Positions 46,937 to 60,892 are shown, numbered from the stretch's first letter. The stretch: 64,000 nucleotides of DNA from Hermodice carunculata (GCA_964020975.1 OZ026629.1:46583351-46647350); one strand, 5' to 3'. Translations and numbers: made by a program. The notes: generated from the sequence alone by a model not told the origin.

Positions 46937-47790
46937 CTAGAAAAGAAGACTTGCTTGGGTGCCTTCAAAATGAGAACACTTTGAAATGCTACACTTTGCC
47001 ATTGCTCAACATAATCTAAATTTCTTGTTTTTTGTAATGCTCAGCTTTGGTTCTTGGTTCGAGGGATGTGGCTATGTTCCAAACTTGTATGGTGAAATTT
47101 GAATGAAACTGCTATCTATAATAGTTTTGAAGCTATTCAACATTTCAATTTTGTGTATTTGCCTAATTTGCATGTATTATAAGCCTAGAAGAACTTTGGT
47201 TTATGGTTCATTGGATGGGGCTATGCCACAAAACCTATAAATTGAAGTAGGAACGACACCTCTATAATAGTTTTGAAGCTACTAAAGATTTACATTTTGC
47301 ATATTCACCTAATTTGCATAAATTAAAATCCTACAACTTTGTTTCATGGTTCATTGGATGCGGTTTTGTCACAAACCAATACATTGAAGTTGGAATGGCA
47401 TCTCTATGTGTAATAGTTTTGGAGATATTCAACTTTAAAAATTTTCAATGCCCCTTATTAGCATAATTTGAAATTCTACAACTATACTGTCCATTATAGT
47501 GGCAAGTGTTACAAAGGTATATATGCACATAGAAATTTTGAGTCCATCTGCAATAGTTTGGAAGATATGGCGCTTTTAAAATTTTTGTTGCCTCTAAAAT
47601 TTGCATATTTTTAAACATAATGACTGTTCCAAATGAGATGCACAATTTTGATGGTTATGTCAGTCATCATGGCAGGTTTGGTGGTTTGCGGAAAAATAGT
47701 GCCTGAAAAAAACTGTGGACCAACTTGGTCGGAAAGAAAGAAAGAAAGGAAGAAAGAAAGAAAGAGGGTGAGAGAAAGAAAGAAAGACAT
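46937..47790 (-). mobile_element. HINE-type element, copy H10
   Basis: CTAG at 46937-46940, a damaged hairpin (GACTTGCTTGG), GTGCCTTCAAAATGAGAA, about four class-A units, a post-microsatellite segment, then a short AAAG array at 47732-47790. It matches 24379-25200 in order. Confidence 0.8.
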
Positions 47791-47894
47791 TGGCCTTTTA
47801 TTTCTTTGCTAATTTATCTGAGATGAAAGACCATTTGTCCTATGTGACGACGTTTGTCTGGCATTAGGGGTGGTTTTAAATTACAGGTACCACT

Positions 47895-48450
47895 GTGTGA
47901 AACTGCTTTACAGTGGGCACCTTCGTGACCAGAGAAAAGTGCCCACTCCTGAGAGGGTCAGCCCTTCTGGGCAGTATTGATGAGTATATGTGCATGTACA
48001 GTGTACACATATTATAATTCAGAAGGATGTGTATACATGCAATCCAAACTGTCTTTGTTCCTTTATTAGATAAACAAATTTTAACCGATGCTGTCACAGA
48101 ACTACATGTACATGTACCTGTGAACTGAGACATGCATTATACTGACTCAGTATTGGCTATGAAGAACAGGCTTCATCTCACTGGTTACAAGAAAACAAAG
48201 ACATGAAAGTGTCAAGTGAGATGACACAAATCCACACACTTTTTCAAATTACACTAAGTTGTGAAAACAGTCATCGAGGACTGTAAGTCTACACTTTGAT
48301 TGGTCTAGCAAACTCAGCTCTGTATGTAGTCTATTTTTAACAGAGGGTACACTGGGGCTTGTTCTGCCTAGCAGTCCAGCCTCTCAGATCTCTTGGGACT
48401 GATAAGCCCAGCAGACTTCCAGCCTCAGGCGAAAACAGACCAGCTACAAC
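47895..48450. repeat. Cargo segment shared with 25525-26050
   Basis: Aligns with 25545-26050 from GCACC..CCAGAGAAAAGTGCCC through CTGATAAGC. This copy carries about 65 extra bp (near 48235-48300). Beyond 48450, sequence to about 48780 has no counterpart at the other locus. Confidence 0.8.
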
Positions 48451-48784
48451 ACTTGTTAGTCTCAGTCATGGTGTACTTACAGCTCTGTCCAGCATTAGTG
48501 TGAACATGGAGCAGATATGTTTCTTGCATGAACAGAAAGAGATTTTCTGTATTTTATTGAGAACCTCATTACACAGTTGTTGGGAGTCCCCCCCCCCACA
48601 TCCCATTTGCCATGAGACCCAAACCTTTCAAACCATACACCTAGCAGGCATGGCTAGAAGGCTGCCTATGAGACAGGTTCAAGTATCATGAATGCAAAAT
48701 GGTTGCCTAGCACCATGGAGGCCTGTAACATGCAGTAAAGCAGAAGCCCTAGTCAAAATGTGGATTGTAGGGAAATTCACTGAA

Positions 48785-49161
48785 TTTAACATACATTAAA
48801 ATTCCCCAACTTTTGTTTGCGTGCTATTTGATTTGCCAGATGTCTCAAACCTATATGTGTAAGTTAGAACTTTGTATCTATATAATATTTTTGAAGATAT
48901 AAAGCTTTTAAAATTTTAATTGCCCATAATTTGCATAATTTTAAACATCATTACTATTTTAAGTCAGGTGCCTAATTTCACTGGTGGGTCAGTCATTATG
49001 TCAAGTTTGGTGGCTTTCGGAATAATAGTGTCCGAGAAAAACTCCCGACAAATTTGGTTGTAAAGAAGAAAGAAAGAAAGAAAGACAGAAAGAAAGAAAG
49101 AAAGAAGGAAAGAAAAAAGAATTCTTGGAGAAACAAAATGTCTGGGTTGGTACCCAGACAT
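48785..49161 (-). mobile_element. HINE-type 5' end, copy H11
   Basis: Core tail, AAAG array (49062-49115), AAGAATTCTTGGAG, then the 5' hairpin TGTCTGGGTTGGTACCCAGACAT ending at 49161 and followed by AA. Same layout as 26051-26337. Confidence 0.8.
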
Positions 49162-50358
49162 AATTAATAAATAACACTCTACCAACTCCCTATCTCACCA
49201 AAGCTGAATGAATGATGTCATCTGCATACACATTACTAAAAGCCACCAAAGGGATTAAAACACCCCGCTGTGCTGCTGTTAGCATGCACACATTTATTTC
49301 CTAACTGGGTAGCTTTTTTCTAGTGAAATTGCTTTGAGGAACAGATTTGCACGCTTGGACCTGTTCCAAAGTACACAGTCTATTCCCGAGAGACTGGTGA
49401 AAAAACCAGAAGCACGAGGTCAAACTTGACATTCTCCAAGGTTAAATACTATGAGGATTTGAAGTCTTGTGTAGCCCCAGATGAGCCAAACTGCTTCCTT
49501 GTTAACGTGCAAGAAAGACGTATATACTCCCGGCAAAAAAGCACCCCCATTGGTTTAACATCAGCTGCTCTAAATATTAGTTTGTGTGGAAATATTAGTG
49601 TCAAAGGGACTTTTATGTAAATCGGACTGGATAGTCAAGTGTATGCATGAATGGTCAGAGGAAAACAAAATGCCTTTGAAATGAGTTCACGGCCACAAAG
49701 GCGCGAAAAGTGCGTCTGGTGTATATGTGCTTTGTAAGGGCCACTGGCAACACAGGGATAAATGTGAATCCATAATGCCACGGTGTACAGGTCACTCACA
49801 GCTCTCTTAATTCGACAGAGGCAGAATCAATGACGTATTGGATGCTGGTATTTCCCAGTGTCAGGTTGTCAGGAGGATGGTGTGCTCCTGGTCAGCAGTA
49901 CAGAGGTAGTGAGACCCTTTTCAAGAAACAAGAGGATGCAACAGGAAAGCTGAATCTTGAAAACTGAGACTTTCAGATGGGAGGGACGTCCGTTATGTGG
50001 TGCAGTACGCGAAGAGGCACAGGATCCTTTCCGTGGAGAGATTTCATCAGCGGTGGCGTCAGAATTCACATTGATCCCTGTGTTCCCAGTGACCCATTAT
50101 AAAGCCCAAGGTTACCACAGTACCAGACACGAATGAGTCTTATTTGCGTGTAGCGTGTCACATGTTTGTGAATTCAAACATGCAACAGAATGTGTGTCAA
50201 GTTCGTTTCGCAGTCGTAACGATGCAATCTTAGCCTGCCCATTTAGAGGCTAGAGCAACCCATGTAAAACCAATGGGGTGCCTTTTTTTTTTCTTTTTTT
50301 TTTTTTGCCAGCAGTATATATTCGGTGTACAGGTAATATTTAACAGGTTTACGGTATA
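49162..50358. other. No gene recognised
   Basis: T-rich tract near 50284-50306. No domain or repeat recognised. Confidence 0.3.
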
Positions 50359-50531
50359 AAGTAAAATCCTCAATTAAGACCACTTGCACAAAGAGATCAT
50401 TTCTATATTAAAGATCACCGATTAACTGTCCCGTTTTTGTTTATCTTTAATGATACCCTCTCTCAGGCCACTTCCACTACTAAGACCACTTTTCAGTCCT
50501 TTTAAGTGGTCCTAATGGGGAGATTCCACTG
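50359..50531. mobile_element. Tigger/pogo-like MITE
   Basis: Left end AGTAAAATCCTCAATTAAGACCACTT and right end (inverse complement AGTGGAATCTCCCCATTA then GGACCACTT) form imperfect TIRs of about 25 bp. TA precedes the left end and TTA follows the right. The alternating pale/strong TIR with internal GACCACTT copies is typical of pogo/Tigger MITEs. Confidence 0.6.
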
Positions 50532-51539
50532 TTATGTGTTGTGCGAGATCAGGATGTGATTGAGATTAGAGGATTTTACTGATTGCTTGTGGTTAAAACA
50601 CTTAAAATGACATTTCTCGCCCAGGGATCTCCGGTTCAATAGTTCGGAAGGTGTGCCCATAGGATATTGGTCGGCCGCCAACAGGATAAACGGCAGCCTT
50701 ACGCTTACCGTTTTATAACTTTCCTGTGACCTATGTGACCTTTTCAAACAAAACGCTATAGCGCAAAGCAAGTAATGTAATGAACTTCAATTATAACATG
50801 AAGCAAACTACAATACGGCTTTTAAAAAGTATGATATAATTAATTGTCTATTTGACAGAAAGTAACGGCATGATAACCTCATTTATGAATATGATGCCAC
50901 AAGAGTAAATTATGCGATAGTTTAGCATAAATATATGTCCTTTGTAGTGTGAACATAATAACACGAAAATTTTATTTAATTAGTTGTCAATTAGCTCTAC
51001 TACCTCAAGATTAATAGTTAATTTAACATCGAGTTCACGTGTCACATTGAAAGTATAAATGTTCTGAACTGCGTTTAGTTCCAGATAGATGTTGAGGAAT
51101 GTCACGCCCTTCGCACTTTTTCTATCAATATTGAAACAAGATAACATTTTTATCTTTCCATAGAAATGTTAAAATTTAAATTTCAGTTTTCACCCGACAA
51201 ATCAGCGGCATTTTATCAGATTCTGTTCATTTCGTTACTCGGTTATAAAACGCTCGAGCAGTTCTGAATGGAGCACATTTTGTTTTCTGAAGGTTGATCT
51301 TGCTGTGTTTTAATACACGTGAGAGAGTTTCAGGAGAAGGGGGAAGGTATTGTACAAAGTACAGTGGAGTCAGACAAAATAAATTAATAAGAACATATAA
51401 ACTAGCATATCACCAGAAATATAATAAACTAGCATATCACCAGAAATACATAAATATGTATACAATCAAGTGTTCCTGCGTTATAATAGCCATTTGTATT
51501 ATGAGATATATTTGTATATTTAAGTGGCACTTGGGTCGT
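50532..51539. other. No gene; 22-bp direct duplication
   Basis: AACTAGCATATCACCAGAAAT occurs twice in tandem near 51400-51450. Otherwise nothing recognised. Confidence 0.4.
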
Positions 51540-52415
51540 TACACATGACCTACAAACTCTGCACGTTTGTCAGAGGCACTATTTACAAAATTAGATTCAG
51601 GTTTGATGACTGAGGTTTGCCTACAGCCCAATGTTATTATAAAATGAAACTTATCAGTCCTGGAAAATTGATTAAAAATAGGAACATATTCTGAAAATTG
51701 ACTGATCAGCTCAGACCGATTTTCTGTATAAAAGTTAAAATCTAACACAAAATGTGCTTCATCTTCAACATTATCACTGTTACAAATTTTACACATACGA
51801 AGTTCCACAGGGGTCTTGGGTCTGCTTTATCGCCCAACTTCAATTTCATGTGTGTGGGCACTTGTTCGTAATTTGCAAAAATTCTTACGTTGGTTTCAGG
51901 AATATTTCTACCCAGATATGACTTTCCATTTTGAAATCTTTTTTAAACATGAAATAAGTACGAAGTTTGTAATCATCATCAGTTCTGTAAAACGAGGTCC
52001 AACCATTTGGTTTTATAAACACTGTACAGGCGCTGTTTTTAGTGTTTTGACAATGTGTGTTGTTGAACCTTCTAGATTGGTCCACGTCTCATTTAGACCA
52101 GTAAGATTAAATATGTGTCTCACACCATTAATCCAGCAGCTCTTATCTTTCCTGCACAACTTATAATTGTTTTAAATACATTTAAAGGTTAAGGTTTCAG
52201 GGTTACGCGATTGTAAATTTAACCCAATATTTTACGACACCACATGCTAATGGAATCAAAAGTGTGAAGCTTGCCAGTTCAGCTTTAGCTGCAACATTTG
52301 TAGCTTTTCGATGAATGCCCTATAAATATTCACAAAATTAATTATGGATACTTTCAACTGCAGCTTGATCACATAGTTGGTCAAAATTATTATCATTTAA
52401 TCGCTTAAGCATAGG
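51540..52415 (-). mobile_element. LINE 3' fragment (different family from 44.8 kb)
   Basis: Minus-strand pieces, in order: LNDNNFDQLCDQAAVESIHN, KATNVAAKAELASF..CGVVKYWVKFTI, CWINGVRHIFNLTGLNETW, DDYKLRTYFMFKKDFKMESH, CKLRTSAHTHEIEVGR, SRPKTPVELRMCKICNSDNV, EDEAHFVL. This is the C-terminal tail of a LINE family whose ORF ends with C-x2-C..H-type zinc binding and an RTYxxFKxxF block. Several frameshifts and stops break it. Confidence 0.72.
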
Positions 52416-53020
52416 AATGAAGGGTTAGCTTTGCCTCGAATTGAGTGAGAAGAAAATATAATCTCTAACATACTGTGGGTGCGAAGTGAAGGATTACCGT
52501 GGCGTGGACCCACCTGTGCAAAAATGCATACTGCAAAAATGCATACTGTACCGTACTGAATGTAAATGTAACAAATATATCATAGATGACGTGTTGCATG
52601 AGAGCGCATTAGAATTCGTGCAGTTATGGTATACATTTAAATTTTGATTCTAAAGTTAGCAATGGGCTTACATTCAAGCTGATTTTTGTCAAGAATTCAT
52701 ATAAAACACAATGCATCTGTCCGACCGTTTGTGTTCCTTTTCGTATAATTCTCGGGTGCAGTGTGTGCAAACCCCGAGGTGCAAACCTAGTTGGGAAGGG
52801 TGTTTCTGCTCTTTTAGCTGCAGTCTACAAAGCGACATACATATATACATGTGAGTTGCGCAGTGGTTGCATTCCCTCTCTCTTCCTCCCCCCCTGATAG
52901 ATGACACATGATGTGAGAAAAGCCGTTTGGGGTGCACGCAGCAGGGCTGGGCGTAGGTGGTGGGTTTCTTAGCACCCCATAAACATACTTGCGTAACCAA
53001 TATTAAGCAAAGCCTATAAA
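52416..53020. other. No feature recognised
   Basis: Short direct repeat ATGCATACTG near 52522-52548. No gene seen. Confidence 0.35.
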
Positions 53021-53094
53021 CATGTATGTATGTATGTATGTATGTATGTATGTATGTGTGTGTGTGTACGTACGTACGTATGTATGTATGTATG

Positions 53095-53128
<34 letters not shown>

Positions 53129-53137
53129 TGTATGTAT
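53021..53137. repeat. (TATG)n microsatellite with GTGT and GTAC variants
   Basis: About 29 tetranucleotide units with internal variant blocks. Confidence 0.96.
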
Positions 53138-53977
53138 CGATGTATCTAATTATCTGTCTACCTTTTGAACGTACATACATTTACATAACACAACACAGCC
53201 CTCCGTTTGGCCCACTTTTTCCGTATCACAAACGCAAGAAAAAGTCACTACCACAATATTTAATTTCGTGGGGATAGTCTCTCAAAATCTCGTATGAAAC
53301 GCAAATCATTTTCCTTATGGTAGAACAAATTTAGCAGAGCCCGTCTCCTTGGGAGGGCCTTTATTTAAGATTACAGATATTCAATCTGATCCCTGAAATC
53401 AGTCACTTGAAAGTTGCCCTATGTGTGTGCAAGATTACGTATTTGGCCAGTGATCATACCTGGCAGCGTCATGGTGACTGCACATTTAGTTTGAACTTCC
53501 CTGGACAGTTACTTGTAGAACTTCATGTTATGGCGTGTGGTTTTCCTATGCGATTAATTTTGATAGATAAAATTATACAGGTGGACAAAAAGCATTGATT
53601 CACATAAATACAGTTGAAATTGATGTGGCACAAACTACCAAAGGTGAACTGCTGAGCTGTTTGGTCGTGTTGGATCACTTGAGTTATCGGACGGTGGAAT
53701 CAGAAATCAAATCGTAATAATACCCATGCCTCTGACAATAAATTACGTTTCATTGCCGCCTTGTAAACACAAATGTGTAACATTTGCCATTTGACGTCCA
53801 ACAGTGTTTTTTTTGTTTTGTTTTTGGATGTTTGTTGTGTTTTTTTAAACACTGTGCCTTACTCCCGTTGAATCAGCAGAATATTGATTACTCTTTAACA
53901 CCTGTCAAATGCACTCTTGAGACAAACTGAACATAAGGCCATAAGGAACGATGTTTGTCTGAAAGTTTTAATTGATT
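53138..53977. other. No feature recognised
   Basis: T-rich run near 53806-53846. No gene or element seen. Confidence 0.3.
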
Positions 53978-54150
<173 letters not shown>

Positions 54151-54906
54151 GCATTTGCTTGATCTACTGTTTGTGGTAGATGCAGTACTTATCAAATATA
54201 AATTGACAAATGCCAGAAGTCCTATCAGTTATTGCCAGACTGGCTGTCTTGACCTGGATCTATTCACCCACTCAAATGCGATGATCAATACCTTTCTACA
54301 TTGACAAAGTGCACCAGTTTAGAGTTAACAGGGTGGAATCGCTATACATCAGCAGTCTCCTTGGCGGTGCAAATGGTGGCCTTCCTTGGCGACAGTCGTT
54401 TCTTTAAGCCTGATTGCATAGGTGTGGTTATCCGTGCTTAGCTGTCATGCAATGTTATAAACGCGTATCGTAATACATCTGCAGTAGAAGTGCTTCTTAT
54501 TTTTATTTTATTTTTTACACTTTACAGCAGGTAAGGCTGAAAGAGTTGGTTCGAGGTTATTTCATTGAATTAAAAAATAAGTACAGTGTGCACATCTGGC
54601 ACATTACCATTAGTAGAAGGACTTCGCCCATTTTATCAACCTGTCTGTAACCATAAGATAACATAACACATAGGTCTATGCTGCATAATCGGGCAGGCCC
54701 ATCGGGTGTTTGGCTGACCATGCAGCATAAATGAGATGAAGGAGACATATGCAATGGATGAAAGACATTAAGGCAAAGCAAACTACATACCGAGCTAACC
54801 ATATGTTCATATTCCTCAGAGGTTAAGTTCGGATACACTATTACATGTGTATAAGTATAGAGTGTGGTGGCATGTGCTAAATATTGCGGTCTAGCAGTCC
54901 AAGGGG

Positions 54907-54945
54907 AGCAATAGCACACGAGACATCGCCTCGTGTGCTATTGCT
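54907..54945. repeat. 16-bp perfect hairpin, 7-nt loop
   Basis: AGCAATAGCACACGAG (54907-54922) and its exact complement (54930-54945) are separated by ACATCGC. Similarity extends outward imperfectly (CCAAGGGG / CTCCAAG). ORFs on both strands beginning MCYCSP start inside this palindrome. Confidence 0.9.
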
Positions 54946-54966
54946 CTCCAAGCATAACTCGTAATA

Positions 54967-54994
54967 GTTATAATATATCTATCTATATTATAAC
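54967..54994. repeat. 11-bp perfect hairpin
   Basis: GTTATAATATA and TATATTATAAC flank a 6-nt loop, 21 bp from the previous hairpin. Confidence 0.8.
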
Positions 54995-55395
54995 ACAAAT
55001 TACCCCTAATGATACTGAAGACGGATTTATTTACCAGAACGCTATTACACAGCGTTCACTTTCCCGAATACAGTTTTCTTCACAAGTTACACAATCTTTG
55101 TACGATGTAGAATTTAGATTTGTACGCATATAAACTTCCTTCACGTTGCGTAAGATACAGTCGTATAAGTTAACACTCCGACATATCATGGGTTTAATTG
55201 TATCTATACACCACATGTATTTAATCATTTTTCCATGTGAATGATTAAGTTTCTACCCAGTGCATAGCAATTTGGAGAAGACATAGATTGTGGTGGCCTG
55301 CAGGCTGCAAACCAACATGGCATTGGCGACCGTGTTATGCAGATGGTGGGGCAACACGGTAAATGTATTGACAGCTGTTGTTCTAGACTTGTTAT

Positions 55396-55398
<3 letters not shown>

Positions 55399-55444
<46 letters not shown>
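55399..55444. repeat. (A)n tract
   Basis: About 46 consecutive A. No clear retrogene or SINE body upstream. Confidence 0.97.
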
Positions 55445-55446
<2 letters not shown>

Positions 55447-56566
55447 GGACATGATAAACATATCGGCATGTTATAGTTTTGTAAACTGCAGGTCAGTATG
55501 ACAAGGGTCATGCTCTGTACGTCTCATGACCAAAAGCATGTAATATAACGCAGCATTTGGCGATGTAAGTATTGGTTGTCGTGTTCTGCATGTTTCAGGC
55601 TTACATGTAAAAAGTTAAAGCATCGACTACTAAGATACGAACGCTGTAGCATAAAGTGTGCCAATATTAAAACCAAATGGCTGCCTTGAATCATTCTGAC
55701 ATCAATAACAGGAAAATCACGCACACCTCAATATTAGATCTCACCTGGAAACTCAACCTTAAGCACCTGTTATTTAAAATTGTGTAATCCGAACTGTTTA
55801 ATTTAAGGTTTAGAAACGTAGTTGCAGGGCATGGCCACAATGAATGCAACTACTTTTTATTTTTATTTTTCAGTTGGCAAAATGTGTCTTTGTAAAGAGT
55901 ATCTGAAAATGGTTTCAAAGTTGCTGCCATGACTTAGCGGAGTATACCCGTAAGAAAAGTGCATATTTATGAACGTTTCAAAGCTGTATCCTTTATGTCT
56001 ACTTGTGAGTAGATTTTTTTGAAAAGTCGAATGTTTTTAGCATAGCGGAAAATTTTTAGGAACGCCTGCACCGCAAACAGCAACTTGATCGATACAGGTG
56101 TATATAAAGGTAGATGAACAACAGGTTTTTCGGTGACAGGCTGCAAACAAGCAAAAATTACATACATAAATTTAAAAAACGGTATTAGAATGATCATAAT
56201 GAAATTTTCATTTTAATAGTGCAAGCGACCAGAACCCCCCAAACCATGTCTGGTGTATAAGCAAATTAATTTCTCAAATCTTAGCTAGACAAATATGTTC
56301 CAAAAGACCATTCACCGGAGACAGAGTCAAACGCCTTCCTCGGAATGCGGAATGCGCCAAGTTGGCGTCCAGGAAACAATTTTGAAAAAAGAAGCAGGCG
56401 ACATTTATCTCAATGTTTGCTGGTAATTTTTACTGGGGAAAAAGATATATGCTGATACACTAGCGTTAGGTCCTTTAGAGTTGAAATGGTTAGTAAATTA
56501 GCATATGCATCATCTACGAAAAGGATCAATTGCTGGAATGAAATTAAACTGGTGCTAATTATACAA
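55445..56566. other. No feature recognised
   Basis: No coding, RNA or element signature. Confidence 0.3.
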
Positions 56567-56690
56567 AAGAAGAAGAAGAAGAAGAAGAAGAAGAAGAAGA
56601 AGAAGAAGAAGAAGAAGAAGAAGAAGAAGAAGAAGAAGAAGAAGAAGAAGAAGAAGAAGAAGAAGAAGAAGAAGAAGAAGACGACGACAC
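56567..56690. repeat. (GAA)n microsatellite
   Basis: About 40 units ending in a few GAC units. A purine-only strand of this length can form triplex DNA. Confidence 0.97.
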
Positions 56691-58799
56691 ATTGTGGCCA
56701 AATGTTTCTGAATGATCTATGGCGCCTGAAGGGTAATATAAGGAAATTGAATTTGATCATATTTTTTCCCTTTGTATTAAGGATAGCCAGCATGAATTAT
56801 ATTACGGTTTTAGAACAGAATTAAATGGCGAAACAATAAGCCACTCTCCAAAAAGTGTGAAAACAGTGGGTTACCCGACAGGATATGGCGATGATGGAAT
56901 AGTTGTAGGTTTGACTGTTGAATTACCAAATGCATGTTTTTCGTGTTGTTGATGTATGAATGATTTCGACATCTTGGGATTTGTGTTTCTTAGATCTCCA
57001 CGACAGATAAGGAATTAGGACAAACAGGACATAGAACATGGACAGCGGTGAGTTTACATGCACATCTTCTGCATTTAGAACTACGATGATTCATGCGATT
57101 CAACTTCTTATCACCAGATGTCAGCATTTAGAAAGGCCTCGTCAAGGTTTTAGACGTTATGCCTTTCGACTATTCGAGGCTAACGAAGATTTTTTTGTGC
57201 AGAGAAAACTTGTGTAAATCAACTGGGTCTCTGGTCAAACTATGAACATTCCATATATCTGCAGCTCTGCTTGCCAAAACAATGCTGCTTCGGCAACAAT
57301 GGACTGCATAATACTCGTCTTTTCTTTTTAAACGGAACCATTAGTAAAAATCTTAAAATTTATTGCTTATCACCAAAAAGATTATCAGTTGACAAAGTGT
57401 AATTTTTTATGACCGAAACCCACCACAAAAAATTATTTACAGAGGTGCTCAAAGAAGGAACAATTTTAATATCGGTATGGACTTGAAATAAAGAACCGTT
57501 CAAATTGTGCAAAAAGCATTAGTTCATTATATATGAGATCAGTAGTCTTGATGTCAGGTCCAGAAGTACGTTTGTCAGTTTTTGCCATTCATACCAAAAA
57601 TATAATGATCTCATCCTGGCATCACAGTCTTGGAGCAGACGTTACGACCAGCCACCTATCAACATGGGTAATAGCAAAGGAATGGAAATCGATTACAATC
57701 ATCTGGTCGGGGCGAGAGAGACCCGTTCGCAGACCTAAAAACTTGATAGGAAACACAACTTGGCAAGATATTCATAGTCGTTGTTAGACAGATAATTTTT
57801 TGCACAATGTATCATGTAAGTTATGCATTTTCATTATCAAAATGTAGATGTTGAAGAGTAAGCCTACCGTAATCTAAAATTGTTCTGCAATCTCACGAGT
57901 ATTTGAAATTCAGTTCCATTGGTTCTTAGTCAAAGGGGTATCATATTGGGCACCCATGATGTGTCCTTCGTACGGCACACATTCAACGCAAAAACTGCGC
58001 TTAATATTTCACTGTTTGCATCCCCACTCTCAAGTATTGACCATGTTTGTGTCAATATGAGTACAAATGAAACACTCTGACTCTCAAATATAAGGTTTAT
58101 AGTCCTGGATTTTTAAGAACTACAAATATTCACTCGTGGCTGACCCAACAGTGGCGCTGAAAACGTTAGTTTGATAACGTTTATAGTATGTGTTGAATGT
58201 GCATCATTGACAAATCATGGAAACATATTTTAGGTGCCCAGCTGCCATCTTGTGTTTAAGGATTCAAGATTTAGCAGTTGATTACACTCTGGTACGGTAG
58301 AAATAATGCAAAAATTAGCCTTGGGCTATTATACCGAATTAGACACAAATAAAATGAATTGAAGTAATAAAATGAAATGAAATAAAATAATACACTTGGT
58401 AAATAACCCTGGCTAAAAGAAGTTTACACATAAAATTCAACGGACGTGATAGTAGTCCACATTAAAGATAATGGAAGTTATTGCATAAATCATCTGAAAT
58501 AATATACAGAGATTAATCATCTCAGGTCACGTGAAAACATATACATGGAAAAAGTCATATGAATCCCAAACATATACTATACAATTAAATGTGTATGTAA
58601 CATTAATTTTGATTGATATATCCTGTGCTGATTACCCTATGTTATAAAATACGTTTGAAGCATAAGTCACATAAATTACACGGCATGTAAAATGCAAAAT
58701 GCTGAATCTGATGCGAATAAACGATAAGCACAACATGGAAAGAATAGGGACCATTAACCTGTACACATGGCAGAGTAGCAGTGATCGTTGAAGTCCCAT
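56691..58799. other. No gene recognised
   Basis: A tiny plus-strand exon candidate at 56994-57047 is too weak to call. 58340-58400 is AAATAAAATGAA low-complexity. Confidence 0.3.
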
Positions 58800-59000
58800 T
58801 CACCTACCACCCAATTAAACTCTTATACTTAATGCATCTTTTATGCTGTTGGTAATTTATTCCAAATCTTAGTGCCAGTCTCGGAGAGTGTTTTCAGCCT
58901 AAGTGTTCATGTTACATCGCCCACACAGAATACAAATTAATTCTTTCCCATCTGCTTCGAGGTTGTGGACTTACGATGCAGACCTACGCGCTACTAATGT
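58800..59000 (-). mobile_element. LINE 3' fragment, highly decayed
   Basis: Minus-strand residues KTLSETGTKIWNKLPTA followed in another frame by KDALSIRV match the conserved G-x-K-x-WN-x-LP block near the end of CR1-like ORF2. Boundaries are approximate. Confidence 0.5.
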
Positions 59001-59176
59001 GTTATTGTTTTTTTTTTACCCAATATCAAAACCAGCGACAAATAAAATATGTAGGTCATTTACATTGGTATATCCTAACGTTAAATACAACTGCTCATAA
59101 ATCTACTTTAATTAATTCTGGAATTGAGAACAAAATATCTGAAGCTAATGGCAAGTTTACAGTTTTTTCATTCATT

Positions 59177-59217
59177 ATGTTTGTGTGCCAACACAGATAT
59201 ACTGTTTTTCTAAGAAT

Positions 59218-59305
<88 letters not shown>

Positions 59306-59821
59306 TACAGGCAAATTTGTTTGACATTTCGTTTGAAAACTATTATATGTAGAAACTCCAAACTTTGCATGATTATACTTCCATACATAAAGTCTTGAGT
59401 ATTTGTAAAGAGGTTTAACAATTTTGAAAATTATGTAAATTAGGGGCATTTGAAAATTTAAATCTTGAATATCTCCAAAACTATTCTAGGTACAGGTAAC
59501 CTATCAAACTTCAATTTATATGTTCGTAACACTGAACATTTTTGTAATTTACATATGACCTATAAAGGTCAAAGGTCAAGGTTGTTTGGCCCTTTGAAAT
59601 TTTCATCTACCAATAATCAGGTGAATTTTTATTCAATTTCAGTTATGCCCGGCTCAAAGTGTAGGTATTGTACCACTTCACATTTTTGTAATTTATATGT
59701 CACCTCTAGAGGTCAAAAGTCAACTTTGAAGGTCATTTGGACCTTTGAAGTTTTTATCTAGCCATGTTTGCAACTTTTGAAGGCACACAGAGATATTTTC
59801 TTTGAAGCAAATCTTTCCTAG
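59177..59821 (+). mobile_element. HINE-type element, copy H12 (complete, short)
   Basis: TT then ATGTTTGTGTGCCAACACAGATAT (5' hairpin, subTIR). Then TAAGAATTC, (TTTC)n 59216-59306, AATTTGTTTGACATTTCGT, one class-A stretch, about 1.5 class-B units, GGCACACAGAGA, a hairpin with one decayed arm, and CTAG at 59818-59821 followed by TT. 645 bp. Confidence 0.83.
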
Positions 59822-59837
59822 TTCTAGCTTTATTTAC

Positions 59838-60450
59838 TAGCAAAATTTGCCCGACATTACATTTGATGACTATGACAGGTAAAAACTCCAACCCTAGCTT
59901 GATTATTCTTTCATACATAAAGTCTGGCTTTTTTGTGTGAAAACGGTTGAGTTTTGTAAATTATGCAAATTCGGGCCATTTGAAAATTTAAACCTTAAAT
60001 ATTTACAACACTGTGACAAGTAGAGGTGGCATTCCATCTTCAATTCATATGTTTATGCTGCAGATGCATCCAATGAACCACAAATAAAATTTATAGAACT
60101 TTAATTTATACGAATTACGGGCACTTGCAAATGTTGAATATCTTCAAGACTTATAGGTAGAGGTGCCATTCCAACTTCAATTCACAAGTTTCTGCTGTAG
60201 CCGCATCCAATGAACCACAAACAAAAGTTGTAGAATTTGTATTTATATCTTATTCGGGGACTTTAAATGCTTAAATGTTGAATATCTACCTTCAAAACAA
60301 TTATGCCTAGAGATATGCCATTCTGACTTCACGTCCTGGGTTTGTCCATCATCAATTTTGTGCAGAGCTATGCACTCAGATGCCACCACATCTACAATCT
60401 CTAAACAGTGTGTGGCCCTATTAGTGAAGTTAAAATAATGCAAATTAGGT
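59838..60450 (+). mobile_element. HINE-type core fragment, copy H13
   Basis: Starts at AAATTTGCCCGACATTACAT (the post-microsatellite segment) without a microsatellite or 5' hairpin, then about three degenerate class-A units. The 3' hairpin is not found. Confidence 0.7.
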
Positions 60451-60738
60451 GCAATAGAAGCAGGCTTGTACATATTTGCGATAGACCAGACATACAACAG
60501 GCAATGGTCGAGTTTTTGTTGTTTACAAGCCCGTCAGACAAAACACTTTTATGCTACCATATTGTGACCATTTTGTCACCAGTCTACGGTGCAGTCAAAA
60601 GTGACCCACAAATGAATCAAAGTTGCAATAAAAATGTACGGTAGAATTACCTAGAGTTTCTCAGCACATGACCAAATCTTGTTTGCTTGCTGACGCTTGA
60701 AATTCTGTTTTCTTCAGAAATCTTTTTCTTTTTTTTCT

Positions 60739-60892
<154 letters not shown>

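Noticed and set aside
56994-57047. Tiny exon: acceptor TTTCTTAG, ATGGACAGCG, donor GTGAGT
   Set aside because: Splice-like strings this short are expected by chance and no downstream exon was recognised.
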